Source: Clarkia xantiana subsp. parviflora (Eukaryota > Streptophyta > Magnoliopsida > Myrtales > Onagraceae). Taken from it: a DNA stretch of 64,000 nucleotides. Below are positions 1 through 12,740 of this stretch, piece after piece; the first letter of the stretch is position 1, and each line of letters begins with the position of its first letter. The stretch lies in the NCBI GenBank assembly GCA_036873135.1, contig JAPTYO010000059.1, positions 9,355,066-9,419,065 of the forward strand, written 5' to 3'. The notes below the pieces were generated by a model. The model searched no databases. It had not been told where the DNA came from and saw only the letters and a program-made list of their open reading frames with translations. Position numbers and translations under genes: made by a program.

Positions 1-1085
1 CATTCCCATATCAATAATAGTCCTCTTAATTATCTCCACCTAAATATCTTATAACCCGTTTAAATTCTCCTAAAATGCATATTCACATTGTTGGTTTTAC
101 ATTTTTGTTACAGCCATAGGAGAAGTTGCAATGAATATGCATTTTAGTGGAAAAATAGAATTTGAACCGTTTGTCAAATTATGTTAAGTTAGGGACCTAT
201 ATATACTCTATATTATAGATTGCCATGTCACCGGATAATATTATCGGGGTTAAAAAAAAATTGCTATTTTTGCCAACAAATTTCTAAAGTTTTTTTTTTT
301 TTTTTAATTTGTTTAATTCCGTGCTAAATTTATCAACAAACTTAAAAGTACATTTTTAGCAATTTGCTGTTTTACCCTTAAAATTAAAGTATTAAACACG
401 GCTCATGTGTATTTTTAATTTTTACCGTGCAAAATTTAATATATAAATTTTCCTTGAATAATTTAATGACAAATGAACTGCTTAAAAAAATTAAGAAAGC
501 TAGAACAATCATTCGCTGAATAATCTACTAAACTTGTCTCCATAATATATTTCATTAAGGTGACGATTATAATATGTGTGGTTATGAGAGGGACAATAAA
601 AACAATATCACATTGGATAATGAGGAAACTGTTGTACATATAGAGGTAATAATCTAATTATTAAGAACAAGTTGTGCATACTTACCATCAGCATGTATGT
701 ACTAATAATACGTATGTAGTGTGTAATTAGTAGTATAAATTATGGTAGTAACAAATCAATGTTACATTTTTTAAAGAGAGCATATTACATGCATGTAGTA
801 CGTAGCATGTAAATGAACAAGAACTTTAATTAAGACAGTACAAAACGTCTTTGAGATTTAAAATTGGATAGACTTTCTTGATACTTAAAATCATCTTATG
901 TAATATTTTATTTTTTAAGGTAAAATTTAAATGTGAAGAGACATGACTTCTGGAGTGAGGGTTATTGAGATTTTTATAGATGTAGTAGATTTTTGTAAAA
1001 TTTAAAAGTGAAAAGACATGACTTTTGGGGTGGGTGTCACTGAGACTTTTATATATGTAGTAGATAGATATATATAAAAATAATA
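1..1085. other. AT-rich non-coding DNA
   Basis: No gene, RNA gene or complete mobile element could be recognised. The stretch is AT-rich with long A and T runs. A short near-repeat occurs near 908-985 and 986-1060, where the words 'aaaatttaaa.gtgaa.agacatgact' and 'gagacttttata.atgtagtag' recur about 70 bp apart, which looks like a small local duplication. Confidence 0.5.
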
Positions 1086-1868
1086 GGGTTAACGGGTCTT
1101 TTGGTCCATGATGTTTTTCTTTCCTAGTTTTGGTACCATATGTTTGCAGATTTTTCTAGTTTTGGTCTGATCGGTACATTCCGTCCATTTTTTCTGTTAA
1201 GTGACATGTGCAAGTCACGTGATCCACCCTAAACTTTCAATTTTGTTCAGTTTAGTCCCTCTAATACTTTTCTAATCTTTTTTTTTGTTCAATTTAGTCA
1301 CGAAGTTTCAAAAATTGACCACAAATTGGACCTAATTCAATATGGGGCGAAACTGAACTATGTCCAATTGACCTAGCCCTTAGCCCAGGGCTGGTTCCGA
1401 CCCGGTCGGGGTCGCCGGACCCAGGAGACCCCGAGTGGGGTCAGACCTAGTTCAATTTGGGCGGTCCAATTGACCTAGCCCTGGGCTAGCCCAGAGCTGG
1501 GTTCGACACCGGTCGGGATCGCCGGACCTAGGCAACCCTGACCGGGGTCGGACCCAGCCCAGGGCGACCCCAGTTCTAAGTCAATTGGACCTAATTTTCC
1601 AATTGGGGTCAATTTTGAAACTTCGGGACTAAATTGAACAAAAAAAGTTAGGAAAGTATTAGAGAAACTAATTGAACAACATTGAAAGTTTAGGGTGGAT
1701 CACGTGACTTGCACATGTATCTAACGGAAAAAATGGACGGAATATAACGATATGACCAAAACTAGAAAAATCTGCAAACATATGGTACCAAAACTATGCA
1801 AAAAAAAAAACATCTTGGACCAAAACCCAAAAGTGGTCAAACATATGAACCAAAACACTTGTTAACCC
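1086..1868. mobile_element. Foldback (long-TIR) element 1, Mutator-like
   Basis: The whole segment is one large inverted repeat. It opens with GGGTTAACGGGTC and closes with the inverted GTTAACCC; further in, the left-arm words TTGGTACCATATGTTTGCAG and GATCCACCCTAAACTTTCAA return inverted near 1685-1795. The GC-rich centre (about 1375-1580) is itself palindromic. Flanks 1077-1085 (AAAATAATA) and 1869-1877 (TAGATAATA) agree at 7 of 9 positions, consistent with a decayed 9-bp target duplication of the Mutator superfamily. It has no coding capacity, so it would depend on a transposase from elsewhere. Assignment to Mutator rests on duplication length and long arms only. Confidence 0.7.
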
Positions 1869-2002
1869 TAGATAATATAAAAGTTTCAAGTGTCATTATC
1901 ACTCATCATTGTGTCTCTTAAAATATTTTTCCTAAGTATATTGTGTATCTTTAGTTTTTACCGAAAAGTTGATGTCTCTTCAAATATCTATCATTATTAA
2001 TA

Positions 2003-2821
2003 GGGTTAAAGGTCCTTTTGGTACCACATGTTTGCAAAAATTACACTGTTCATATCACTAGTATTTTTTCGTACCGAATTGGTACCATATGTTTCCAAAC
2101 CTTACTGTTTTGGTACATCCGTTAGGGTTCTGTCAAAAACGGCCGTTAAATGGCATGTGTCATGCACGTGACCAGCCCAAAACTTTCAATTTTGTTACAA
2201 TTTAGTCCATCTAATACATCCCTAACTTTTATTTTGTTCAATTTAGTCCTAAAACTTCAAAATCAAACCATTTCCCCAAATTGACCTAGCCATGGGCTAG
2301 CTCCGACCCTGGGTCGGGGTCACCGGACCCAGGGGACCCTGACCTAGGGTTGGACCTAGACTTAAGCTAGGTCCGGCTAGGTCAATTGGACCTAGCCCCA
2401 ATTTAACTCAATTGGGGCTAGGTCCCAATTGACCTAGCCGGACCTAGCCTAGGGCTAGGGCCGACCCTGGGTCGGGGTCGCCTGGGTCCGGCGACCATGA
2501 CCCAGGGTCGGACCTAGCCCTAGGCTAAGTCCGGCTAGGTCAATTTGGAAAAATGGTTTGGTTTTGAAGTTTTAGGACTAAATTGAACAAAATAAAAGTT
2601 AGGGATGTATTAGATGGACTAAATTGTAACAAAACTGAAAGTTTTGGGCTGGTCACGTGCATGGCACATGCCATTTAACGGCTGTTTTTGACAGAAGCCT
2701 AACGGAGGTACCAAAACAGTAAGGTTTGGAAACATATGGTACCAATTCGGTACGAAAAAATACTAGTGGTATGAACAGTGTAATTTTTGCAAACATGTTG
2801 TACCAAAATGACCTTTAACTC
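2003..2821. mobile_element. Foldback (long-TIR) element 2 with perfect 9-bp TSD
   Basis: The left arm starts GGGTTAAAGGTCCTTTTGG and the right arm ends CCAAAATGACCTTTAACTC, its inverse with few differences. The match continues for roughly 300 bp per arm (for example AAACTTTCAATTTTGTTACA near 2181 and its inverse near 2630), so the element is nearly one hairpin. It is bounded by a perfect 9-bp duplication, TTATTAATA, at 1994-2002 and 2822-2830. Long arms plus a 9-bp duplication fit the Mutator-like superfamily. The terminal word GGGTTAA and several internal words are shared with the neighbour at 1086-1868, so they are related families. No open reading frame of note is present. Confidence 0.82.
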
Positions 2822-2830
2822 TTATTAATA

Positions 2831-3892
2831 TATATACCTATTTGGCCAAATAAAATTATTGTATTACCACAGAATATAGGGACTGAGTGACCCTCAGAAT
2901 CGATGAAACCAATGGATCGTATTCATCGTTCAACACATCCAAAATAGTGGCAATGAACAGCTCTGCTCTATGGAAGGCGGTCCACGACGTTGCCGACTCG
3001 GTGGCAGTTTCATGCACAAGTGCAACCATTTAGAAAATTGACTCGAAAATACTATATTAGTCATATCACATTTTTCTTTTTAGTATTTTGCTAGCCTATT
3101 ATTAAGTTTTCCATTAAACACAAATATATTATGTATTTCTTTTTATGAATAATAATAATATTAGTAATAATTACATTTTAATTAAAACGTTATGAACAGT
3201 ATCACTCTAAATCAAACTATTGATAGATACAATAAAAAAATTCTTGAAATATTTTTTATATGCTAGGGTTAATCATCCTATTGGTAGATGAAATTTGGGG
3301 ATTTTAACAAACTGTCGGTGATTTTTTTTTTTTTTTGAGAATTTGTTAACTCAACTTTCGACTGTAATAAATTTCTAGATCTTTCCAATAGACGAAATTA
3401 GTCATGGATATTGCACATACTTTAAAAAAATACTTAGAAACTGATCAAAATGACAAATTTGCACTAAAATCTTGAAGTCCTTCTAATTATCGTGTCTGAT
3501 CATTAAAAATTCTAAAAATATATACATAGAAAAAAAATAATGAATTTTCTATAGAAATTTGAAGCGATTCCAGCATTTGAAATCAGTCACAATTTTTCTT
3601 CAATCACGTGATCAAAATTGTTGAATGTAGTTAGCAATTAGTCCACAAACTAAATATAAACTACCAAAGTGTCCAAAAAGCTAACAAGTGTTCAAAATCT
3701 TCAACTAGCAAAACAGTTGATAATATGTAAGCAAAGTTAATGAAATCTTGAAAGATAGAATACAAAAGGGAGGGAGGGTTGTTGATTCAAAACCATGCAT
3801 GGAAAAAGGAGACTACTACTACACAACAATCCTCCCTCCTAACCAACTTGTTGATTTAACCATCTTATGCTTAACTACTAGGATAGTAAGTA
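2831..3892. other. Intergenic DNA downstream of SPT6, with a coding-like relic
   Basis: Mostly AT-rich spacer that must include the SPT6 3' untranslated region close to 3892. At about 2890-3031 there is a more GC-rich island that reads on the plus strand as an open stretch of 47 codons containing SSALWKAVHDVADSVAVS and ending in TAG at 3029-3031. I do not recognise the product; it may be a relic of a lost gene or captured exon. Nothing else was seen. Confidence 0.4.
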
Positions 3893-6800
3893 TCACCATC
3901 CACCACCATCTCCAGAAGCTTTCTTCGAACCACCCCATCCACCACCAGAACTAGTACCATCGTCACCACCACCGCTCCACCCACCACCACCACCATCAGA
4001 AGAAGCACCCCATCCACCAGGGAATGCCTCCTTGCCTGGTGAGTTCTGAAGTTTGTTCCCCGGAAAGCTGCCCCAACTTTCGCTCCCACCACCACCTGAA
4101 GAATCTCCTCCTTGCCCATCATTGCTCCTACCTCTTCCACCTCGCCCACGTCCACGTCCTCCATGAGGCCTTGGTGCTCCACTTGGATGCTCTCTTCCAC
4201 CACCTCTACCTGAATATATATATATATTCACCACAAAACCACACTTGACTCATTAAAGGAACGTATGTATGAAATAGAGAGGTAGGTGTTGAGCATATTA
4301 CCTCCTCTTGGAGTGCCAGATCGGTCTCCTCTCCAGCCACCGCCATCACCGGAACCCCATCCACCACCACCTGAAGACCCACCAGTCGCAGGGCTTCGCA
4401 TGGGCACCATGGCAGCTACTGACCGGATTGACGGTGCAGAATCATGCTGGGGATCGTCAATATGCTTCTGAAAGTACGCAACAAGCCTGTCGATATCCTC
4501 AAACATCCTTTTCCTGAACTTAAACCCTTTTGGATAAAGGCCAATATATTCGTGGTGGGGATTTGTACTCCTTATGTATGTCAGGATGAATGTCCCTGGA
4601 TGTTCATGCGAAATCCCAAACCCGTACACTATCCTCATGGGATACTCTAGTTTCTCCACCTTTAGGAGCTCGTCGACTTCAGATTTGCTACCTTTTCTGA
4701 ACTTGCGGTAGTTCAGCATTGTCTTCAGATGACCCACTAAGGGATCCACATATCGATCCATCACCTATTATTCAAAACAAGCCAATACACAAGGATACAA
4801 TTTTTAACTGCGCTAGTAACTAACTTCAGATAGTAGCATTTATCAGATGTTCCTCAGTTGACCCAAGTAATGTTGAGGATGATGAACTGTTTCTGTCATA
4901 CAACCCCGGATGTCTCTCAACTATTATCTCAACCTAAGGGAACATAATCTAAACGAATTATTAGCAGTAAATCCTTTCTCTATGAGGTTTTGTTAAGAAA
5001 ATCAACAATCTTTATTTAGGCTATGCAGCATAGTGCAGGAACCAACTCCTAACAATAACTTTCAACCTTCTTTGACAATAACCATAAGATGCCTATCTAT
5101 GTCTTGTCATTTTCAACTTTTAGATTTAGATTATACATGATGATTAGTACCCACTTACAGCAAAACAAACTGGTACAAATTGTGATGCTTCATCACACAG
5201 CTCTCAGGATAACTTTATTAAAAATGCTTACCTCATCCAAATCCTCAAATGTGTCTTCCCCTAATTTCAGGGTCTTCCCAATTCGAAGTAGACTAGTGAT
5301 GTCTTTGTGATCCTTACCACCTTCAATTATGTCCTTGTGTGCATAAACACCATCATAGACTTTTAGTGTCAAAGTCAAATAGGACGGCCCTCGGGAACTT
5401 GGACGAACAACACTCTCTCCAGGATCTTTATCTGACAAGAACTGCAACACGAGCAAGGAACTTATGCATTTCTGTGATGATGACTCGTTATGCAGAAACA
5501 ATAATAAAAGAAAGAGATAGGCCCTTCAAATGCTTAAGCTTTTTTCTTTTCCTACCTCTAAAAGTCCCAACATTACATACTTTCTTATCCATTTACAAGC
5601 CGCTAACAAGAATTCAGCTGATCCTTTCAAATGTAAAACACACAAACTATTCATTCAGAAATAACAGCCTTAGAAAGGAGAATTACTCCCACATAGCAAG
5701 GTTATTTTCTGCCAAAGCAGTAAAGAAAAATCTGCCGAAACAATAACTATCAAATTATGATGCAATCAAGAAGTTAAAATCCACCACTCCCTTCTCTAAG
5801 GCTTTTCGAAAAATGATAACCACGTCCTAACTTATGAAAACCAAAACCAGAATATCATCATCAGAAAGATAAGATACCTCAATTGCTTCATCCGCTGTTA
5901 TATTCTGGAAGCGTGGGTGGACAATCATTCTAGGTTTGAAATGTTTCTTCGCAAGCTCCTCTTTGCGAGCTTTCTCTTGGTCAGTCTGCAAACTACTCCG
6001 ATCTTCTTGGTAATAGGGATCAACACTGCGTGTAGTCTGGGAACGGTTACTTCTCATTTCAGTTTCACGACAGACAAGAAACACCTGATATCTGTTCTTT
6101 TGAATTGACTTTATCTTGCAAGTGAGTATATCACCCTCATGCAGCCTATCAGACAATTCAGAGATGTCCCTCCAATCATCTGAATAGTCTTCTCTCGTAA
6201 GAACACCGGTTAGACCAGATTCAAGTGCACAAATAGCTCTTTGAGGTTGCACTCTGCGTACTGTTGCTTGCACAATGCGTCCTTCAGCGAGAGTGTCTTC
6301 AGTCTCACCAGAAAGCATGAGAAACTCCTCATCTTGACTAGGTTCTTCATATTGCTTTCTCCAATCCTGGAAACCGTGCATTAACTCCCTTATTATGTCA
6401 AGGAGTGTCCGAACTTTGTTTGCACGATTCTTTCCTTCAGCATACTCACGAACATCCACCCTTTTTAGTAAATTTGAATGCTCCCTGACATATTCAATGG
6501 CTATCTCCAGTACATCTTCATCGTCATTTGCGTCACCTTCAACATTCAAGTCATAAACATCTTTAGCTAATTCCTGCGCAAGGATATAAGATTCTGGGTG
6601 GATTCGAGTATCATCCAGCAAATCAATATACTGGCTACTGCTTGTAGCTAAACCGCTCCGTCGGACACGTAGGAAACCAACAGCATTGACAAAAACTTTC
6701 TTGCCAAGACCATGTAATGCTACAAAATCTTTCCGGGTATAAATTGCTCCAGCTCTCACCAGCGACCTCTGCAAAGAAGCTGCCTTCCTAGGGCCCAGCC

Positions 6801-9800
6801 CAGATATAAATTGTAAAGGGCCAAACAACCACTCGTGGTTGATAGCCAGATTAACATCAACCCCGACTTGGTTTGTGACATCAACCATTATCTGTTCAAT
6901 CATGCTATATTTCTCATCCGGTGTTAAAAAATCCTCTACGGGATGAAGTTTCCATGACAAGATCTCCCTCCCTGGTCCACATAAAGTTGTTGCCATGGCT
7001 AGAGGGTTTTGAAGATAACGACCAAGACCCACAGCTCTCCTCACAATACCTACATTGGTGGAATGAAATGTCAGTCCAGATTATGTTAAGCGGAGATAGA
7101 ACTTCAACTGTAATCCTATTATACTTTACCTGGCTGTCCAGGCAGTTGGTCTGTGGAAATCCGAGAATTCTCATATAGACGAGGCAAGGACTCATCTGCA
7201 TATACAATGCTTAATCCATCCATCTCATGACCAACATCTCGAGGATTTTCTTCCACCATTTTGAAGATAATCTGGCAAAGAGATAACAAATTAGCGCATC
7301 ATCCCCAAAAAGAAAAAAAGAAGTTCAGGAATTGGCTAAACAAAAAGAGGATCACCAGTCCATGAAACGAACAACACCATTGACATCATATACAAAACTA
7401 ACCTAGGCATTATTGATTCTCTTTCTAAAAGCAGAAGGCAGAAAATTTAATAAAACGTAACACCAAACCATCCTATGAATATAGTGGATAATCCATTATT
7501 ATTCCTGAACGAAAGCAATCCACTAAATTAAAAGAGGATCCCCAATCCATGAAATATGCATTGAAAAACACCATTGATATCATACGGAAAGGCTAAACTA
7601 GGCATTATTGATTATCTTCCTGCTCTGAGACTACAAACAAAAAACAGAAACTTTAATAATAAAAAATACCAAACCGTACCATGATTTTGTTCAATAAATA
7701 TAGTGAATTAGAATATGCCTGATAGAAAGTAATCCCACCTCCCAGGAGTTGTTTCCTAAACTAAGGAGAAGAAACTGCTCTATAAACCATCTGAATATTC
7801 TTGATAGAAAAAAAGATAAACCACCTCTATAAGGAGGTATTATCAATATGCTCAGACGGAGTACTTTAAATCATAACAAAATAAGAAGTTTCCAAGAAAG
7901 AGAACATAAGAAATACACTGACGCGCAAAAAAAAATGACTCTTTTTCTAAACAGGCAGGTAGATAAATAGTTCCCATGAATTTAAGATAAAAGAATTCTC
8001 ATAGAAGGGAAAGATAACCTCATAAATGTCATCCTTAAGCCGCGTGCAAGAAAGGTTCACAGCTCCCAGAACAACAACATGTGGTTGATGATCTGTCATG
8101 AACTTCAGAACACGCTGCTGATCATTTTTCTTGCGCTGCTGATCATTAACATTTTGAGACCGTAAAGTGAGCGAACTTGTGTATAGCACGTCTATCACTT
8201 CCCCTGATGAATCCAACATAACAAAAGTGGTAGCTGGATTTCCAGGACCCCAGCAGCAAGCCATGACCCTAGGAGTAGCTTCCTCCTCTGAGCTAAAATC
8301 ATTATCTTTCCTTTGGTAAGGCCCCACAGAAACCCTATCCCACAATAGCTTACCGTATTCCAGTATCAGCCAGTTTTTGGCTCTACTAGTTAACCAAGAT
8401 CTTGCTTCTTTCTCCATAGATGGAAGAAGAAAATTGTTAAGTGCATCGTCCAGTATCAACTGCCTCTGCTCATTCCACAGTTGAGCTGATTTGCTTACAC
8501 CATCACTGAGGTAGTTCTCCTTACAGTCACTAACCAGCTTCTTCAATGAGTGTTCAGGCAACTTGATTGAAACTTGAAGAAGTTTATCTTCCTCAGCTTT
8601 CTGGATAAGAAGCCATTGTGCATCCTCAAATTTACTCAATGGTTTGTCTCGTAGCCACTTGACGCCTGCAAACTGATGGAAAGCATCAATAGTTACATTA
8701 CCGTCAGGTGTTGGAGTTGTTGATACCACTGCATTGTCCATGAATATAGATCGAATGTATCGCCGGACACATGGCTCACAACCAATTTCAACTGCTGCCT
8801 AAAACATACAAAGCAAATACATTCAGCACAGTCTCAGATTTAAATCACTTACAGCCAATGTGTGTGTGAGTGTGTGTGTGATTTTAAAGCATACCATATG
8901 CCTCGCGCCTCTAAGGACTGCCTGGGGTGTCTCGAACATCGCACATGTAAAGTTTGAGGCCATTTCTTCAGGAGTTTCTCTAGCGTCCTCGAGCTCATCT
9001 GTCCTCTATAATGAAAAGGAATATAATGTCATTTTAGTGCAAAAATCTGCTACTGCAAGCAGGCTGCCGCATATACTTACAATTTTTCCTAGAGATATCA
9101 GTAACCCAAACTGCTCAGAGCTGTAACTAAATTTACTTGCAACCTCCCACAAACCAGCCTTGCTCGAGATGCTGTACTGTGATCTCCTCTTGGGTCTCTT
9201 ATACATCCCTTCGTCAGAGCCAACTTCACCAGAAGGAAAATGCAAGTTAAACTTTGAGTCTACGTCATCAACCTCTCTTTCTGATGCTGCTTCCTCAAGA
9301 GCTTTGGTAATAGATGTAAAAAGCTGCTCATTTAAGCTAAGCCTTGTTTCATCATATACCCGTCGGGATTCCTCTTGGTATCGCTTATCGTAGTATGAAT
9401 GAAGAGCTCTCTTCCTTTTCTGAAGTAAAAGCCACTTCCTATCCAAGTCCTGAATTGTCCAGAGAACCTATAATCCAAAGACGAGCTGTGAGCTATTAAA
9501 TTCCTCTATTATCAAAGAGCTTTTTGTGAAGATACAATTCTAATCAGCCACCTTGTGCCACTTCAATGTAGGTGTTTTCTCAAGGCTATCTTCCTTTTCA
9601 TCGCCTTGACGGTCAAGGTTCCTCAATAAACTTGCACATTCTTCCTTCCGGTACATAGTAATAAAAGGAATCTAAAAGAAATAAAAGTATGCCACAGATA
9701 AATACCCGTTAAACAACAAGTAATTTAAGAACTAAAACCTAGTGTTCCCAGAATCATAACATACTTGAAATACAACAGCCAACACTTACATCTAGCTTCT

Positions 9801-12454
9801 GAATATGCATTAGATAAAAGGAAATAAAAGTATGCCACAGATAAATACCCGTTAAACAAGTTATTTAAGAACTAAAACCTAGTGTTCCCAGAATCATAAC
9901 ATACTTGAAATACTATACAACAGCCAACACTTACATCTAGCTTCTGAATATGCATTAGATTCAATAATCTTGAGATGTCTTCTTTGTCTATCGGAAGATC
10001 ATCAAGATGATCCATCTTCTCAAATAGTGGTGTAGCGCCATGAGAAAGTTGGAGCCTTATCCACTCCATCTCAGCGTCAAAATTAGTTTCTCCAATTTGT
10101 AAGTTTACACTTTCATCATTTAGCTACAAATAAGAAAAGTACACATACATGGTTAATGCTGGAATATGCGGTTATTATAATATCTAGATGCATCTGCACC
10201 AAAAGACATGGGGGAAAAATCATTGAACCTGTTTCCGTTCAGGAATATCTCTTTCACGGATCTTGTCATCTTTAGTAGTCATATATTTCTCGGCGAGAAC
10301 AACAGGTTCAAATTCATCTTCCATTCTGTTTTCCCTGGCTTCACCAGGGCCCAAGCTTTGTTTACGAAGCTTCAAAAGATCATCGACATCACCAAAAATA
10401 TCATGAGCTTCTTGTAAAGCTGATGATGACACTCCAGCAGCTTGTCTAGGCTTTTTCTTCTTAACCTTTCTACGCCTGGAAAGAACAAGAAAATGTACAC
10501 CAGTTTAAATTCTCAAACAATATTCTATATTATATACAGCTAAAATTTAAAAGAAAAAAGGATAAGCATGGAAATGCACGCATACCTTTGGCCAGGCTCA
10601 TTATCATCATCTCCATCAACAATAAAGTCAGCCATCTCATCTTCATCACCAATATCCAGATCCTCTTCCTCTTCGACCTGCTCCTCTTCTTCACCAATAT
10701 CCTCAAGAGGAGCACCTGAAATATCATTGCTAAACATCAGGTATTGAAATCATCTTCCAAAATCAAAAGTTGTCCGAGGAAGAAAAAAATACCTTCATCA
10801 TCACCAAATAGACTGCGCTTAAGTTTCTCCTCAGCAGTCCTTCCACTTCTATTCCCTACACCTAACTCTTCTTCATCGGAAAACCCAGAGTGCTCCTCTG
10901 TATCCCTTTTAGCCTTTTTGAGCCGTTTGAACTTTTTACTCTCCTAAACAGCCATTCCCAGCAAAACACAGTTAAAAGCTGAGAGAAGTTCAATAAGACA
11001 ACAAACAGATGTAGTGATGAAAGAGACCTTCAGAGGACGGCGAAAACCAACATTATCTTGAAGTAGTTCATAATCATCCTCATCGAGCACATATTCCTCT
11101 CTACGTGTAGCAAACAAACACTCAGTATGTTTTTGTTTCTAAATTTACTAATAGGTCAAGAGAGATACAGATAATGTATGAATTAGATAAACTGACACGA
11201 CATACAAAAGAGACACTCACTTCTTCTTTCTTTTCTTCTTCTTTTGCCTCTCGTCATCACTATCTGCCCTTTCATCATCTTCATCCGCCTCTTCCTCATC
11301 TGCATCATCAACTATGAATCCATCCTTCTCATACTCGTCCTGTCCATCTGAAAGACAAGACAACAACAGATAACTGACCGTGAGCATAGAACTACGACAC
11401 GAAAATTGAAAAATCTAAAAAAGTTAAAACAGTCACAGCATATGCATGGAAGAAACATAGAACAAGTATCAGTTCAGTACTATCAAAGAAAAGGCCCCTT
11501 CCAGCCATGTTATGATAAGACCTGCTAATATAGAAGGAAAAGCATAAGTTCACACTGGCGATCTCCTGAAAACCAACCCATCCTCATAGAGAGTTGAAAA
11601 AAAAATGCATCTAAAATTCAAGTCCCTGCTAACAGAAGGAAACCCAACTAAATGGGTGCCCGTAAAAAGAGTGTTAAACTCAATATACTGACATAGAATT
11701 CAGCGTGGAATAACAATATACATAATAAGAACTGAATTACGGAACATTTTTATTCCTGTCTAAGCAAATCATCTCGACTCCAATAGAACCCTAATTCTGA
11801 TGTGAGTTAAAAGAAACTCGGGAGAAAGCGAGCGAATTGACCATAGCATGTAAACAACAAGCTAAACCAATAAGTATTTCTGAAGAAAATTGCAAAGAAT
11901 GAGAAAACTGACATTTCTAGCAAACAAACCCTAACTGCTTCATCGGTTAATTTAGCTCCTAAAAAGGTTTGGAAATCATCAACTGAGATATTGAACGGAA
12001 AGGGCAAATGACCATAGCATGTAAACAACAAGCTAAACCAATAAGTATTTCTGAAGAAAATTGCGAAGAATGAGAAAACTGACATTTCTAGCAAACAAAC
12101 CCTAACTGCTTCATCGGTTAATTTAGCTCCTAAAAAGGTTTGGAAATCATCAACTGAGAAATTGAACGGAAAGGGCAAATGCAGCAAAAACGGAGCCCAG
12201 GCCAGGGCGAATAGGCAGGAAAATACCTTCTTCTTCGTCTTCCTCGTCTTCATCGTCCACGTCCTGACCGGCTCCCTCTTCGTCGTCCTCATCAACCTGT
12301 TCCCCCTCTTCCTGCTCTCCCATTTCGACCTCATCTGCAATCATCAATAGAGAGTAGTGAGAACAGAAATTCCGGCAACAACACAGAGAGTAGCATAAAT
12401 TTTCAGGGTCATTGGAAAATCACCTTCTTCGTCGGAGACAAAAGTTTTACCCAT
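3893..12454 (-). CDS. SPT6: Transcription elongation factor SPT6-like (17 exons)
   Basis: SPT6 is a histone chaperone that travels with RNA polymerase II in the nucleus. Exons on the minus strand, all GT-AG with phase kept: 12454-12424, 12334-12227, 11347-11221, 11100-11028, 10943-10793, 10715-10586, 10475-10229, 10123-9935, 9671-9552, 9467-9081, 9005-8895, 8798-8019, 7271-7130, 7049-5878, 5441-5232, 4764-4302, 4209-3893; 4758 nt, 1585 residues, close to Arabidopsis SPT6L. The start is the ATG of MGKTFVSDEE; stop is TGA at 3895-3893. Domain order: acidic N-terminus with a basic patch (1 to ~290), helical core, YqgF/RNase H-like fold (~559-865), two helix-hairpin-helix motifs (~947-993, for example ISGLGPRKAASL), S1 domain (~1119-1196), tandem SH2 binding phosphorylated Pol II (~1243-1430), then a Gly-rich tail with seven Trp in WG/GW context, the plant-specific AGO-hook type. 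The gene looks intact. Exons were assigned by homology and splice signals. Confidence 0.93.
9672..9957. repeat. 143-bp tandem duplication spanning a SPT6 splice donor
   Basis: Two copies (about 9672-9814 and 9815-9957) repeat at a 143-bp period, for example ATAAAAGTATGCCACAGATA at 9681 and 9824. They differ by small indels near 9711 and 9914. The unit includes the last ~25 bp of exon 8 and its donor, so the intron between exons 8 and 9 holds a second, decoy copy of the donor (exon tail CTTCTGAATATGCATTAGAT at about 9794-9813 on the plus strand). The authentic donor is taken to be the one at 9935/9934, because only that copy joins an open upstream exon. Confidence 0.85.
11838..12179. repeat. 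171-bp tandem duplication in SPT6 intron 2
   Basis: Copies at 11838-12008 and 12009-12179 begin TGACCATAGCATGTAAACAA and are nearly identical, with only a few base differences visible (for example GCAAAGAATG against GCGAAGAATG). The pair fills much of the 879-bp intron between exons 2 and 3. The near identity suggests a recent event. The apparent open frame across the repeats on the minus strand is just intron read through twice. Confidence 0.9.
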
Positions 12455-12740
12455 TGCGGCAGGAGGAAGATAAAGGGGATTAGGGCAGAAAAAGATAAGA
12501 GAATGGGGGAATTGCTGGGTGCTGGATTAGGCCTAAAGGACTGAAAGAAATTACTGGGCGAAACCACGATCGATGAGTATGATTGATGAGTGAGAATATA
12601 AACTGATGTTCGATCGAGAGAGGAGAGAAGCGGTTCGTGGTCGTGGCTCCTTCGATGGCTTAAAGTTAAAACCTACGAAGTAAGAAGAGAGACGGTTCTG
12701 AGACTGAGAGTCGGGGTTGGCCGGCTTACGTCCAAAAGAT
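12455..12740 (-). promoter_or_regulatory. SPT6 5' leader and proximal promoter region
   Basis: This interval lies between the SPT6 start codon and the first transposon sequence upstream. It must hold the 5' untranslated region and core promoter, or the promoter reaches into the inserted DNA. No convincing TATA box was picked out, as is common for housekeeping genes. Placement is inferred from position only. Confidence 0.45.

Noticed and set aside
3748..4248. Plus-strand frames rich in Pro and His opposite the SPT6 3' end
   Set aside because: They mirror the Gly/Trp-rich SPT6 tail on the other strand; composition is explained by GGN codons read in reverse.
11807..12340. 177-codon minus-strand frame with an internal repeat (VDDFQTFLGAKLTDEAVRVC)
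   Set aside because: It is the 171-bp intronic duplication read through twice; splice sites and SPT6 phase place it inside intron 2.
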